A DNA stretch of 10,700 bases from Amoebophrya sp. AT5.2 (GCA_005223375.1 RXOD01006319.1:1-10700); one strand, 5' to 3'; counted from the first letter of the stretch, positions 1 to 8,006 are shown. Made by a program: numbers and translations. The notes: generated by a model from the letters alone, not told the origin.

Positions 1-4
1 ATGA

Positions 5-1903
5 ATAAACCCAACCTGTAATCGGAATCAGGATAGAAAGCATCACAGCGCGGCGCCGGTAGCCTCGGGGTCTGCTCGCCCTCGGAATCACAGCGCGCGC
101 CCAGAGGGCGAGCAGACTCCCGCGGCACCGGTAGCCCCCCGAGACACCCGGTTCCGACGTTCGGGCGCGCCAGGTGGTGCTGGGGGCAACGACGATATTA
201 CTGTCGAGCCCGGCGACAACGATTGCTGCTGCTGTGCGGCGTGCTGCCGACAGTGTGGTCTGCTCGACGACGAGGACGACCAGGACGCCATAGACTACTC
301 CGGCTCTGGAGACCAGAGCGGGCTGCTGGCTACTGCGGAGAATTCCCCCGGAAATACCAATAATCCGCGGCCGTCGGCGTCGGGCACAGAACGACCATCA
401 AAAGCCAATTTTTTGTCGAAATACGTGGTGGCTAGCGAAACCGAGGAAAGTGAAGATGACGAACAAGGGCTGTACGACGACGGCGGTCAGGAGGATTCGG
501 ACCGGTTCGTCATTGGCGGCGAGTCTGGAATGTTCAGACACTTCTGCTGCTGCGGGTATTGGTTTGGCGTGTCCGAAATCGAGCAAGATTCGCAGCAGGG
601 TGTGGACGGTGGAAGCGGAACAACAGGGGTGCCAGGCGCTGGTAATAATGCATCCGCCGGTGCTGGCGAGACGAGGAGGCAGGATTTGGAGCCGGTCCGG
701 CGGATGGTGGAGACGATGCGGGTGGACTCCTCGTCGTCCTCGGAGGAGGACCGGAACCGGTCGAGCGGCGAGGATGGTGACCGCCGGGCGCGCACGGCCT
801 TTGATCAGCAGAAGAAGGCGGAATCCCCCGCGCTTGCCCGCCGGCGACGGGGCGGTCGCAGCGGACACGAGCACGAGATTGCTGGCGCCCCCGGCGGGCG
901 CAACCGCAAAAATCGGCACAACCAAACTGCGGACGACATGGAAGCGGTGGTTTCCTACAGCTTTCTGAACACGAACCCGGGAATGGTTCTGAAAAGTTGG
1001 TTCGCCCTGCCCGACCGCCAGTTCAAGTACCCGGAGAACAACCTGTGGCGCTACCGGAATCTGCAATACTACGCTGTCGGGAAGGAATACCTCTTCGACG
1101 ACAAGTGGCAGCGGCGGACCCGGAAACAGCGGAAGTACCACCTGTGCCAGGAGCACGAAGACCTGTGTTGCTGCTTCTGCTGCAGAAGGAAAAAAAGGTA
1201 CTTCCGCGCGAAGGAAGAGCAGGAAGCGCAAAACATCTCGGACTTCGTGGAGGACGCGCTGGCGAGGCGGCGGAGGCTACGAAAAGAGCGTTTGCTGCGA
1301 CGAGCGAGCAGGCTTCCGCACGACGTTACCGTGTCTCGACAGTTACGACCAAGTGGAAGTCGCCCCTCGAAAAGCGGAACTGCGACTCGTGCCAGCACTT
1401 CGTCGTCGGCTGTAGCGCATTCGCAGGCCGGCGCACACCAGCTAGATGAAGTAAAGCGGCTGAGTAGCAGGGTAGCATCGCAAATACAAGCGCGCAACAC
1501 GACCAACGGCAGTGAAATTGCAAGCGCGAGTGGTGCAAGTCGCAGTAATAGTAGAATTAATACGCCTCGGCAAACGGGAACGATCGGCGCGCGCGGGAGG
1601 AAAGTGAAAGGTAAACGAAAGGTCGTCCGTCGACGTACGCCACGACGAGGGTCTCGATCCCGGAGCCGGCCACTCTACCTTGTTGGGAATCCGAATCCTA
1701 ATGCGGCTACCATTGGTAGAGACCCGAGCAACGCGACCGCAACTGCATCCGTAGTTGATGCTACAACTGCAGAAGGTGAACCCGGAGGAGCACCCCCGAA
1801 AGCGCGAAAGCGTTCAAGAATGGTAACAGCGAAAGCCAAAGGGAAGGTCGTGATGAAGGCGAATAAAAAGAAGACCAGTGGGCAGGGCGCTGACCCGCCA
1901 TGA
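5..1903 (+). CDS. Cys-cluster, basic disordered protein (5' end missing)
   Basis: The frame is open from just after an in-frame TGA at 2-4 to the TGA at 1901-1903 (632 codons). No ATG occurs in frame before 530; position 413 is only a TTG. Cysteine-rich sequence encoded at 224-256 looks coding, so the real start is probably in an upstream exon, with an unlocated acceptor AG in the first tens of bases. Counting from position 5, there are three Cys clusters: CCCCAACCRQC (codons 74-84), FCCCGYW (181-183) and CCCFCCRRKKRY (388-393). An acidic Ser run (DSSSSSEED) lies near base 727. The block at about 959-1160 is the only folded-looking part, rich in Trp, Tyr and Phe (SWFALPD, LWRYRNLQYY). The C-terminal 240 residues are basic and Ser/Arg-rich (RRGSRSRSRP). 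Cys runs beside RRKKR suggest S-acylated membrane attachment; metal binding is the alternative. I recognise no family. Confidence 0.7.
   Translation: MNPTCNRNQDRKHHSAAPVASGSARPRNHSARPEGEQTPAAPVAPRDTRFRRSGAPGGAGGNDDITVEPGDNDCCCCAACCRQCGLLDDEDDQDAIDYSGSGDQSGLLATAENSPGNTNNPRPSASGTERPSKANFLSKYVVASETEESEDDEQGLYDDGGQEDSDRFVIGGESGMFRHFCCCGYWFGVSEIEQDSQQGVDGGSGTTGVPGAGNNASAGAGETRRQDLEPVRRMVETMRVDSSSSSEEDRNRSSGEDGDRRARTAFDQQKKAESPALARRRRGGRSGHEHEIAGAPGGRNRKNRHNQTADDMEAVVSYSFLNTNPGMVLKSWFALPDRQFKYPENNLWRYRNLQYYAVGKEYLFDDKWQRRTRKQRKYHLCQEHEDLCCCFCCRRKKRYFRAKEEQEAQNISDFVEDALARRRRLRKERLLRRASRLPHDVTVSRQLRPSGSRPSKSGTATRASTSSSAVAHSQAGAHQLDEVKRLSSRVASQIQARNTTNGSEIASASGASRSNSRINTPRQTGTIGARGRKVKGKRKVVRRRTPRRGSRSRSRPLYLVGNPNPNAATIGRDPSNATATASVVDATTAEGEPGGAPPKARKRSRMVTAKAKGKVVMKANKKKTSGQGADPP
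49..136. repeat. Hairpin element bracketed by 16-base direct repeats
   Basis: CGCGGCGCCGGTAGCC at 49-64 recurs as CGCGGCACCGGTAGCC at 121-136, 15 of 16 identical. Between them, 67-83 pairs with 104-120 as a 17-base inverted repeat containing one G-T pair (core GTCTGCTCGCCCTC at 70-83 against 104-117), around a 20-base loop. A further exact 11-base repeat, ATCACAGCGCG, lies at 42-52 and 87-97. The repeat period is 72 bases, so the element keeps the frame of the surrounding gene. The direct-repeat/inverted-repeat layout resembles a miniature transposon or introner insertion; ordinary local duplication is the alternative. Confidence 0.6.
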
Positions 1904-2559
1904 AGTTCCGGAAATACGATTTGCGGAAGTGACACTTGAATTCACAGAATTGTGGGCTGTCTGCCTACACCAGCACGATTTACTTATTTGCTTCATCTCA
2001 GCCATTTTTTCTATATTCAATATTGACTTCATAAGTGGACAAATTTTGCAACCATCGCGACATTTACATTTCATTCGACTGTGAACAAGCAAGTGGACGA
2101 TATTATTATTAACTTTCGCTTACGGTGGGCGTGGGAGAGCGTATGCATAGAAAGCCACAGAAGCTGAACTCCAATGTAATACTTTCTTTAGAAAGTATTA
2201 CTCTTATCAATATCATGGGGTCTCATCTGTGGTCGATGCGATCGATGTGCTAAAAAACTGCTTCTTCGTCCCGCTGACCGCTTCTATCCGTAGTGAAGCA
2301 ACTTACCTCCGTTTCCGTTATCGTTGAGAAGTACATTTTGTGGCTTTTTCGAGCCTCCGCGAAGAAACGTTTTCGACACAGACCTTCTGCTCGTCGTGGT
2401 TCTGTTTCGAAAGATGCTCCCTGCGCTTGCAACTACTGCTACTACTAAACTTTCCCCTAAATTTGCGGAAACGGAGCTTGGCGTTGCTTGCGCTGGTTCT
2501 AGAAGTGCTGCCATATTCTGAATTTCCAATCATGGTAAGACGAAGAACAGGGCCTGTGA
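1904..2559. other. Spacer between gene 1 and the coiled-coil gene
   Basis: This stretch is AT-richer than its neighbours. The first part should include the 3' UTR of gene 1. It has a T-rich patch near 1980-2015 and the sequence CATTTACATTT at 2061-2071. A strong hairpin palindrome lies at 2176-2201. From about 2325 to 2564 several short frames are open on both strands, none with recognisable protein character. ATG at 2532-2534 is followed directly by GTAAGA, a good 5' splice-site match, so part of this region may be transcribed with the downstream gene. I see no tRNA or rRNA. Confidence 0.5.
2176..2201. repeat. Perfect 12-base inverted repeat, 2-base loop
   Basis: GTAATACTTTCT at 2176-2187 is the exact reverse complement of AGAAAGTATTAC at 2190-2201, separated by TT. 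The right arm continues into CTTATCAAT (2203-2211), a nonamer that also follows the palindrome at 8231-8248. It lies in noncoding DNA between two same-strand genes. It could be a transcript hairpin, a remnant of a small inverted-repeat element, or a protein-binding site. No U-run follows that would suggest a bacterial-type terminator. Confidence 0.75.
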
Positions 2560-2721
2560 TATGAACGGCATACGACACTCACCCCTATCCGTATCCCGTT
2601 CTTGACGCGATCGCGCAGCCCGCGACGAGTCAAAGAAATTCTAATAAAAGCCAGCATCGCTCTTAAGCAAACCAAGAACGCACCATCTATCAGACGACTC
2701 GGTTCCACGGAACGTCCGAGG

Positions 2722-5700
2722 ATGTACGTTCAAGCACGTCCGGAAGCCCGTTATGCGTCGGCGAGCCCAGCGCGTGTGCGACCACTCAATCTTAACGGCG
2801 TGCAATCAGGCTTCCCCACCCTCCTCGTGCAGCAGCAGCAAGGTGAGATGACTGGATCGTCGCATATTGCGAATACGATCCCAAACATCTACGACTCTGC
2901 CGGCATCGTGAACTACTACTCGTCCTCATCGTCGGAGGAGCAGATGGCACCGGACGGAACCCCGCCCGGCTCGCCTCCGATGAAAGAGGTTGCACCAGCC
3001 AGCATTACAGGACAACTTCCGATGGGAAATGGTACCAGTGCCGAGGCGACGCCGATCGTACCAACAACGACGTCAAACGTGCACAACCCGAACTACATGA
3101 TGAACCAGAATTTTCCCCGCAGTCCAGCTTTCGACGCGTCCAGGCTGCAGGAGCGGGCGCGGGGACGCTCCCCGCCCGTCCTAAACAAGGTGGACGGAAT
3201 CGGAATGGGAATCGACGCGAAGTTTCGGTACAACAGCCGCGGTCGCGACATCATGATTTCCGGCGTTGTAGCAGCTCCTCCGACGTCCTCGATGAGCAGC
3301 GGAAGTCTGAAGACGATTTCCACGGGCACGCCCGGCGCTGCAGGAAGGACGCCGGGCGGGGAAACTACCACGTCGACGAACTACAACACGCCGCCAGTCG
3401 GGGGAGGCGTGGTCCCTAAGAGCGGCAGAAGTGCGGCGCGGGCTGTTTCCCAGGGCGCGCGCATGCCCCTCGTGAAGAAGTCGCCAGTTTTCGTCGTGCA
3501 GGGATTCCCCCAGCATCACGCTGCGTTCAACGCAGAGCAGTCCATTGCGCGGCTGCGTAGCGTCTCTCAGGACGCGCGGCAAGGCCTCATCCGTTTTCTT
3601 AGCCCGCTACGCGGAGCCGAGAGTCAGATTCTACAGAAGAAGAACCACTACGACAATAGTACCGGCGCTGGGGGTGGAGGTGGTCGTGCTACACTAGGAG
3701 ACGTGAGTGGCCGCGTTCCCGTTGCCGAGAGTGCGGAAGATGGGTCCGCATCCGGTCGCACGATCGCAACCAATATCGGCAATGGCTACGCACAGAAACG
3801 TCTCGATGCGGATCCAGAAAGAACTGCGTCGGCGCCAGAGGAGGTCCACAACACAACGCAAGAACAGAACCGAGCCAGCCCCCAAGAGAGCAAGATGAAC
3901 GAAACCACGACGTCCTACGTCGTTCCAGCGGAGCACGATAACATGATTAACCAGAATGCGCCCCGACCAACGTTTGCGTCGACCGGCAGCTACATGGGGA
4001 CCAACCTCCTCGGCAGGTTTGCAAGCCCGATGCTCCTCCGCGGGCCGCAACTCGCGCCGAACATGTTCGCACTGCCGCCAGCTTCGCGCAGTCTCACCCC
4101 CCTACCGCGGCGACGTGGTGCAGAAAGCGGTGAAATAAATGCGGCACAGGAACAACAGTTACCCGTTAAAAGCACCGACACCAGCCTTCTCGACCACGGC
4201 CAGGACTTCCCTGTGCTGAACGCGGCTCTGAACCTATCCGGTACCTTGACGGGCACGGTCCTCCCCCCAGACATCGAGCCGCCAGCGCGTCCCCCGGTTC
4301 CCACGAACCGCATTATGCAGACAGTGTCGGATGGCCACTTGGCCCGTCCCCCGATGAACGGTCGTGCCGTGAAGGCAAAAGCCAGTCGTGGGAACTTCGC
4401 AGAAGGTCACCAGGCCGGTGTGGTTGCGCCAACAGCTTCAGCTGTTTCTCCGAAGAGTGCCAGCGGCGCCGCAGCAGCTGCAAGGGCTCTCACTCCTGTT
4501 CCGGCTCCTGTCGTTCAAAGCGCGGCCGCGGCGGACACGCTGCGTGCGGACGTGGCCCGCATGCGTAGCAGCCTCGAGGGGGAACTCCGGCAGCGCACCG
4601 AAGCCGAAACGAGGGCGCAGTCGCTCGAGGCGGATCTAGAGCGGCGCGGCGAGCAACTGCAACAGATGCAGGAAATCATCGAGAGGAAGCAGAAAGAGCA
4701 CGAGGAGCTCGCCGATAGGGCGAACGCGAAGGTCCTCGAGCAGAAGCAGCGCCACAAGGAGCTGCTGCAAAAGCAAAAGGAGGAGTTGGAGCAGCATTTC
4801 TTCCGCGAAATTGAGAACGCCGAGGCGGAGCGCGCGGCGATGCAATGTCTACCGGGAGCGGGAGCGGGAGGGGCCGCAGAATATGATTACAACGAGCGGC
4901 AACGGCTCGAGGAGCACGAGCAGCAGTGCGCGAAGCTGTCGGCCGACATCGAGCACGCCAACGAGCGCCTTGTTCACAGCGAGCAAATGGTGCTGCGCAC
5001 CGAGGAGCGGTTCCAGAGGAAGCTGGGCGAGAGTGAGGGGAGACTGCAGGAGGCGGTCGTGGCGATGGAGCTAGCCAACAAAATGTACCAGGAGCAGCGC
5101 GACGCGTGCGAAACCGCGAACCGGGAGCTCGCGGAGGTGAAACGGCAGTCGGTCGAGCTACGGGAGTCGGAAGGGAAGCTGCGCGCAGAGATGCGGCGGG
5201 AACGCGAGAACTACTACTCCCTCCGGGAGAGCATGAACGAGCTTCGGCGGAACCAAGCCGCCCAAGGCGATCAAGATGAAATAAACAGGAATAAGAAACC
5301 CCCGCCGGTGGAAACGACGGACGCCGCCACGGGTCCGACGCCGCGCGAGGACGGGCGAGGCCCCGCGCTCGTGCCGGGTGGCGATGAGCTGGAAGCGCGG
5401 CACCGGGAGCTGCTGTCGAAGTGCGCGCACCTCGACGCTCAGTCCGCGCACCTCGACGCGCGGCACTCCGCGCTCGAGGAGCGGCACGCGCACCTCACGC
5501 AGAGCGAGGACAACCTGACCGCGGTGGTGACGAAGGTCACCGACGAGCGGTTCAAGAAGGAACGGCAGCGGCTGCTCGGCGAGATCAAGCACCTGGAAAA
5601 GATCGACAAGGTCGCGGAAGCCGAGATCAAGCGGTCGCGCGAACGCGAAGCCGAGCTCGGCAAGAAGCACAAGAAGGCGCTGGAGCAGCTGGAGCTGCTC

Positions 5701-6945
5701 CGGGAGGAGCGTGGGAACCGCCGCGAGGCGGTGCGCATGATGCAGCGGGAGATGGAGCAGATCAAAAACGAGCTGCGGACCGAAACCAGCCAGCGCAAAC
5801 AGAGCGAGCTGAACTGGCACGCCAGCGCGCAGGAGGCCGACACGTTAAGGAAGCGGCTTGGAGAGCTGGAGGCGGAGCTGGCGCGGGCGAAGCGCGAGAC
5901 GCTGCAACAGGCGGAGGAGATCTCGCTGTGCAAAACGGCGCTGGAGCGGAACGAGAAGGAAATGCACCAGTTGGCGAACAGCAGCAACACGCGGGAGGAC
6001 GAGGCCGCGCGGCTCAAGGCCGAGATGCGGCAGCGCGAGCAGGACCTGGAAGCTTTGCTGCTCGAGTACGCGCAACAAACCAAGGAGGCCGAACGGCGCG
6101 CGAAAAAGGCGGAGGAGGACGCCGAGGCACAGGCGGAAAAGGCGGACGGCGAAATCGCGGCGCTGCAGCGCGGAATCGAAAACCTGCAGGAGCGGAAGCA
6201 GGAGATCGAGGGCCAGGTGGCGGAGCTGCTGAAGGACTTGCTGCAAAAGGACAAGGAGCTGGAGCAGGCGCGCGGCGACGTGACCGAGCTGGAAAGGGCG
6301 CGGGGCCGGGACCGCGAGCAGCACAAGGCGGCGCTGGCGGGGAGCTACTCGTACCAGGAGGAGCTGGAGCGGCAGCTGCGCGACCAACTGGAGCAGATCA
6401 AGCTGCTGAAAACCTCGAAAAATTACGTGAACGAACAGCTGACGCAGAGCCAGCTGGACCTGCGGGAGGCCCAGTTCAAGGTGCAGGAGGTGAACTGGCG
6501 GGCGCGGCCGTCCGGCGGGGGGAGTCCGCTGGCGAGGACGGACGAGCGCGTGGAGAGCCACCTGCGGGAGCTGATGGACGAACTGGAACGCCGGGCGGCC
6601 GTGATCCTGGAACTGCGAAAGCAGCTGCACGCCTCGAGCGGCCCCGACGTGGAACTCGGGCTGTCGGGGAGCAACGGCGGCGCGCTCTTCGGCGGGGGCG
6701 CGGGCGGCGCCGCAGAGTCGTCGACCACAGCGGAGGGGGCCTCGTCGTCGACGACGGTGGGCGGTGCTGCGAACGACTACGCCCAGCGGTGCGAGATTCT
6801 GGAACGCGCGAACAACGAACTGCTACACCAAATGCAGCAATTGAGAGACGTGCTGCAATTCGAACGGAGTCAAGCGGACTCGCGGACACGGGAAATGAGC
6901 TCGCTCCGCGACCGACTGCTGCGGGCGGAAACAGTAGTCGAGTAA
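2722..6945 (+). CDS. Large disordered plus coiled-coil protein
   Basis: The first in-frame ATG is at 2722, giving 1407 residues to the TAA at 6943-6945. The frame is open back to 2560 without another ATG, so an upstream exon may supply the true start (see findings). Residues 1 to about 600 are low-complexity and rich in Ser, Pro, Thr, Gly and Asn, with many SP/TP sites and a YYSSSSSEE patch. From about 603 to 1306 the sequence is almost continuous heptad coiled coil (LEADLERRGEQLQQMQEIIE, RLGELEAELARAKRE). It is broken near 710-723 by a Gly/Ala linker (PGAGAGGAAEYDY) and near 846-888 by a Pro-rich linker. A Gly/Ser linker follows, then a final coil (1352-1407). Such architecture is typical of cytoskeletal, centrosomal or basal-body scaffolds, Golgi tethers and kinetochore linkers. 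No motor, ATPase, SMC hinge or membrane segment is visible. The role is unknown; a structural scaffold is inferred. Confidence 0.85.
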   Translation: MYVQARPEARYASASPARVRPLNLNGVQSGFPTLLVQQQQGEMTGSSHIANTIPNIYDSAGIVNYYSSSSSEEQMAPDGTPPGSPPMKEVAPASITGQLPMGNGTSAEATPIVPTTTSNVHNPNYMMNQNFPRSPAFDASRLQERARGRSPPVLNKVDGIGMGIDAKFRYNSRGRDIMISGVVAAPPTSSMSSGSLKTISTGTPGAAGRTPGGETTTSTNYNTPPVGGGVVPKSGRSAARAVSQGARMPLVKKSPVFVVQGFPQHHAAFNAEQSIARLRSVSQDARQGLIRFLSPLRGAESQILQKKNHYDNSTGAGGGGGRATLGDVSGRVPVAESAEDGSASGRTIATNIGNGYAQKRLDADPERTASAPEEVHNTTQEQNRASPQESKMNETTTSYVVPAEHDNMINQNAPRPTFASTGSYMGTNLLGRFASPMLLRGPQLAPNMFALPPASRSLTPLPRRRGAESGEINAAQEQQLPVKSTDTSLLDHGQDFPVLNAALNLSGTLTGTVLPPDIEPPARPPVPTNRIMQTVSDGHLARPPMNGRAVKAKASRGNFAEGHQAGVVAPTASAVSPKSASGAAAAARALTPVPAPVVQSAAAADTLRADVARMRSSLEGELRQRTEAETRAQSLEADLERRGEQLQQMQEIIERKQKEHEELADRANAKVLEQKQRHKELLQKQKEELEQHFFREIENAEAERAAMQCLPGAGAGGAAEYDYNERQRLEEHEQQCAKLSADIEHANERLVHSEQMVLRTEERFQRKLGESEGRLQEAVVAMELANKMYQEQRDACETANRELAEVKRQSVELRESEGKLRAEMRRERENYYSLRESMNELRRNQAAQGDQDEINRNKKPPPVETTDAATGPTPREDGRGPALVPGGDELEARHRELLSKCAHLDAQSAHLDARHSALEERHAHLTQSEDNLTAVVTKVTDERFKKERQRLLGEIKHLEKIDKVAEAEIKRSREREAELGKKHKKALEQLELLREERGNRREAVRMMQREMEQIKNELRTETSQRKQSELNWHASAQEADTLRKRLGELEAELARAKRETLQQAEEISLCKTALERNEKEMHQLANSSNTREDEAARLKAEMRQREQDLEALLLEYAQQTKEAERRAKKAEEDAEAQAEKADGEIAALQRGIENLQERKQEIEGQVAELLKDLLQKDKELEQARGDVTELERARGRDREQHKAALAGSYSYQEELERQLRDQLEQIKLLKTSKNYVNEQLTQSQLDLREAQFKVQEVNWRARPSGGGSPLARTDERVESHLRELMDELERRAAVILELRKQLHASSGPDVELGLSGSNGGALFGGGAGGAAESSTTAEGASSSTTVGGAANDYAQRCEILERANNELLHQMQQLRDVLQFERSQADSRTREMSSLRDRLLRAETVVE
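4854..4873 (+). other. G-quadruplex motif in the coiled-coil gene
   Basis: Four G runs (4854-4856, 4860-4862, 4866-4868, 4870-4873) are separated by AGC, AGC and A. The sequence is a short GGGAGC tandem array encoding the Gly/Ala linker (PGAGAGGA) between two coiled-coil segments. It is on the coding strand and so would be present in the mRNA. Confidence 0.55.
5425..5459 (+). repeat. One-heptad direct repeat in the coiled coil
   Basis: GCGCACCTCGACGC at 5425-5438 is repeated exactly at 5446-5459. The period is 21 bases, which is seven codons or one coiled-coil heptad. It encodes AHLDAQS-AHLDARH, followed by the weaker copies SALEERH and AHLTQSE. This looks like coil growth by heptad duplication. 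Confidence 0.7.
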
Positions 6946-7064
6946 GAAAACTCTGATGCCCAAAGTATGGTGAGCTGGGATAGCCTCCCGCTCCCAATCG
7001 AAGGGGATATCCTCTCCACCTTCAACACCACGAGATAATTACGGCTGTATCTCGCCAAAGCGCA

Positions 7065-7150
7065 CCTTCTTTTTACTTTTTTATTTCATCATTTACATTT
7101 TCGTTTTATCACTTTCACTTTCCTTACCTTTTACGTTTCATTGCTTCTAC
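7065..7150 (+). other. Pyrimidine-rich tract in 3' flank
   Basis: About 85 bases are almost purine-free apart from isolated A and a very few G, built from loose TTTAC, TTTCA and TTTTAT units. The tract begins about 120 bases after the stop codon of the coiled-coil gene. Part of it (TTACTTTTTTATTTCATC, 7072-7089) resembles a patch after gene 1 (1980-1997), and CATTTACATTT at 7090-7100 occurs exactly at 2061-2071. It may be a 3' UTR processing element or a polypyrimidine tract used in cis- or trans-splicing of the next transcript. Confidence 0.5.
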
Positions 7151-7267
7151 CCAACTTCTGTGACCGTATCCATATTCGCATACCCTGCATGTAAGACTTC
7201 TTATTTACGCATAACCTGCAGCATTAACGGTAGCTGCAACTTTCTCCTCCGAAGTTGTACTGCCACG

Positions 7268-7273
7268 AATAAA
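7268..7273 (+). promoter_or_regulatory. Possible polyadenylation signal AATAAA
   Basis: A canonical AATAAA hexamer lies 323 bases after the stop of the coiled-coil gene in AT-rich DNA. It could direct 3' end formation of that gene. One hexamer is weak evidence, many protists do not use this signal, and no clear downstream GU-rich element was identified. Confidence 0.2.
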
Positions 7274-7524
7274 AAACACGCATTTGTTAATTTCTACTTT
7301 CGCTTCGCCGAAGCTACATCCTAGCTCGGAAACGAAAACGAAAAGCGCCACCTACGATACGTCAAATGTTGACGTTGAGACACGAGATTACCCAGACACG
7401 GCTTAGCCACCAGCACGGCACGAACACAAATACAACTCCGCACGGCACGAGTAGATCAAATTCACAATTTATCAACGAGCAAAGCTACTTGTTTGTATTG
7501 CAAACGAGGACCTCTCACGTCTGA

Positions 7525-7556
7525 TGCGAGATGATGGTGCTTCAACATCATCCGCA
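7525..7556 (+). other. Intergenic hairpin with one bulge
   Basis: TGCG plus GATGATG (7525-7536, with A7529 bulged) pairs with CATCATC plus CGCA (7546-7556), giving 11 base pairs around the 9-base loop GTGCTTCAA. It sits between two + strand genes. It could be a structured UTR element. It does not show paired C and D boxes, so I do not call it a snoRNA. Confidence 0.5.
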
Positions 7557-8006
7557 GGATATCATGATTGCCGAGCGTTCATTGCAAGAGTGCCGCAACC
7601 GCTTGATTTGTTCAGATTGAAAAGAGCGGGTCGCGGACCGAGACAGAGCGATTGACTCGAGTACAGACTTTTGATTTTGTCGTGAAGCTTAGACAATAGA
7701 TACTGGCGTGGACTCGGACTCGTCGATCCAGAGCCCGAAGCGGTGAGAGACGACTTTATTCGATGTACTAATCTTGTATGTGAACAAGTATGAACTTGAA
7801 CAAGAAAAAACCAAGCAGTTGGCCTTGTCCCTGCTTTCACGATCATACTGCTCCTACCGCACTCGAAAATACGCGTTCTTCGAGTTCGTACTCGGGTGTC
7901 CGTAGAAGTACCGCAGTAGCTGTACCTATAGCAGTTCTAGCGGGTGACTCACACTCACTCAGGACCAGGACCACCAGGAGGTGGAGCCACAGCCAATCCA
8001 ATCATC

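Larger units (their letters stand above)
6946..7789. other. Spacer downstream of the coiled-coil gene
   Basis: This noncoding stretch holds a pyrimidine-rich tract (7065-7150), an AATAAA at 7268-7273, the 11-base direct repeat GCACGGCACGA at 7413-7423 and 7440-7450, and a bulged hairpin at 7525-7556. An antisense frame of 94 codons (7562-7846) has no recognisable protein character. I see no tRNA, rRNA or spliced-leader gene. The boundary between the 3' UTR of one gene and the 5' region of the next cannot be placed from sequence alone. Confidence 0.5.

Noticed and set aside
398..1231. 277-codon open frame on the minus strand opposite gene 1
   Set aside because: It is antisense to a GC-rich coding frame. 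Its hydrophobic Val/Leu/Pro composition is what the complement of acidic and charged codons gives, with no domain.
2284..2578. Minus strand frames of 60-86 codons upstream of the coiled-coil gene
   Set aside because: They overlap each other in different frames, have no domain, and there is no sign that one is preferred.
2602..2604. TTG at 2602 as start of the coiled-coil protein
   Set aside because: A TTG start is not expected in a nuclear gene. The frame is open back to 2560, so this position has no special status.
727..2949. SSSSSEE motif in both gene 1 and the coiled-coil protein as a sign of shared function
   Set aside because: Acidic Ser runs are common casein-kinase-type low-complexity sequence, and the codons differ. 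This is not evidence of relationship.
5439..6326. 295-codon minus strand Ser/Arg/Cys-rich frame
   Set aside because: It is antisense to the coiled coil. The poly-Ser composition follows from the complement of GCG, GAG and GCT codons.
5158..6630. Leu/Val/Arg-rich minus strand frames (5158-5820, 5845-6630)
   Set aside because: These are also antisense shadows of heptad-coding DNA. The apparent Leu repeats mirror CAG and GAG codons.
5421..6956. 511-codon + strand frame overlapping the coiled-coil gene
   Set aside because: It is a shifted reading of GC-rich coil codons, giving monotonous Ala/Gly/Arg. Long stop-free shadows are expected where codons are dominated by GAG, CTG, GCG and CGC.
7521..7560. 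C/D box snoRNA in the hairpin region
   Set aside because: CTGA and GATGATG are present, but the C box consensus RTGATGA and the required terminal pairing with a correctly placed D box are not.
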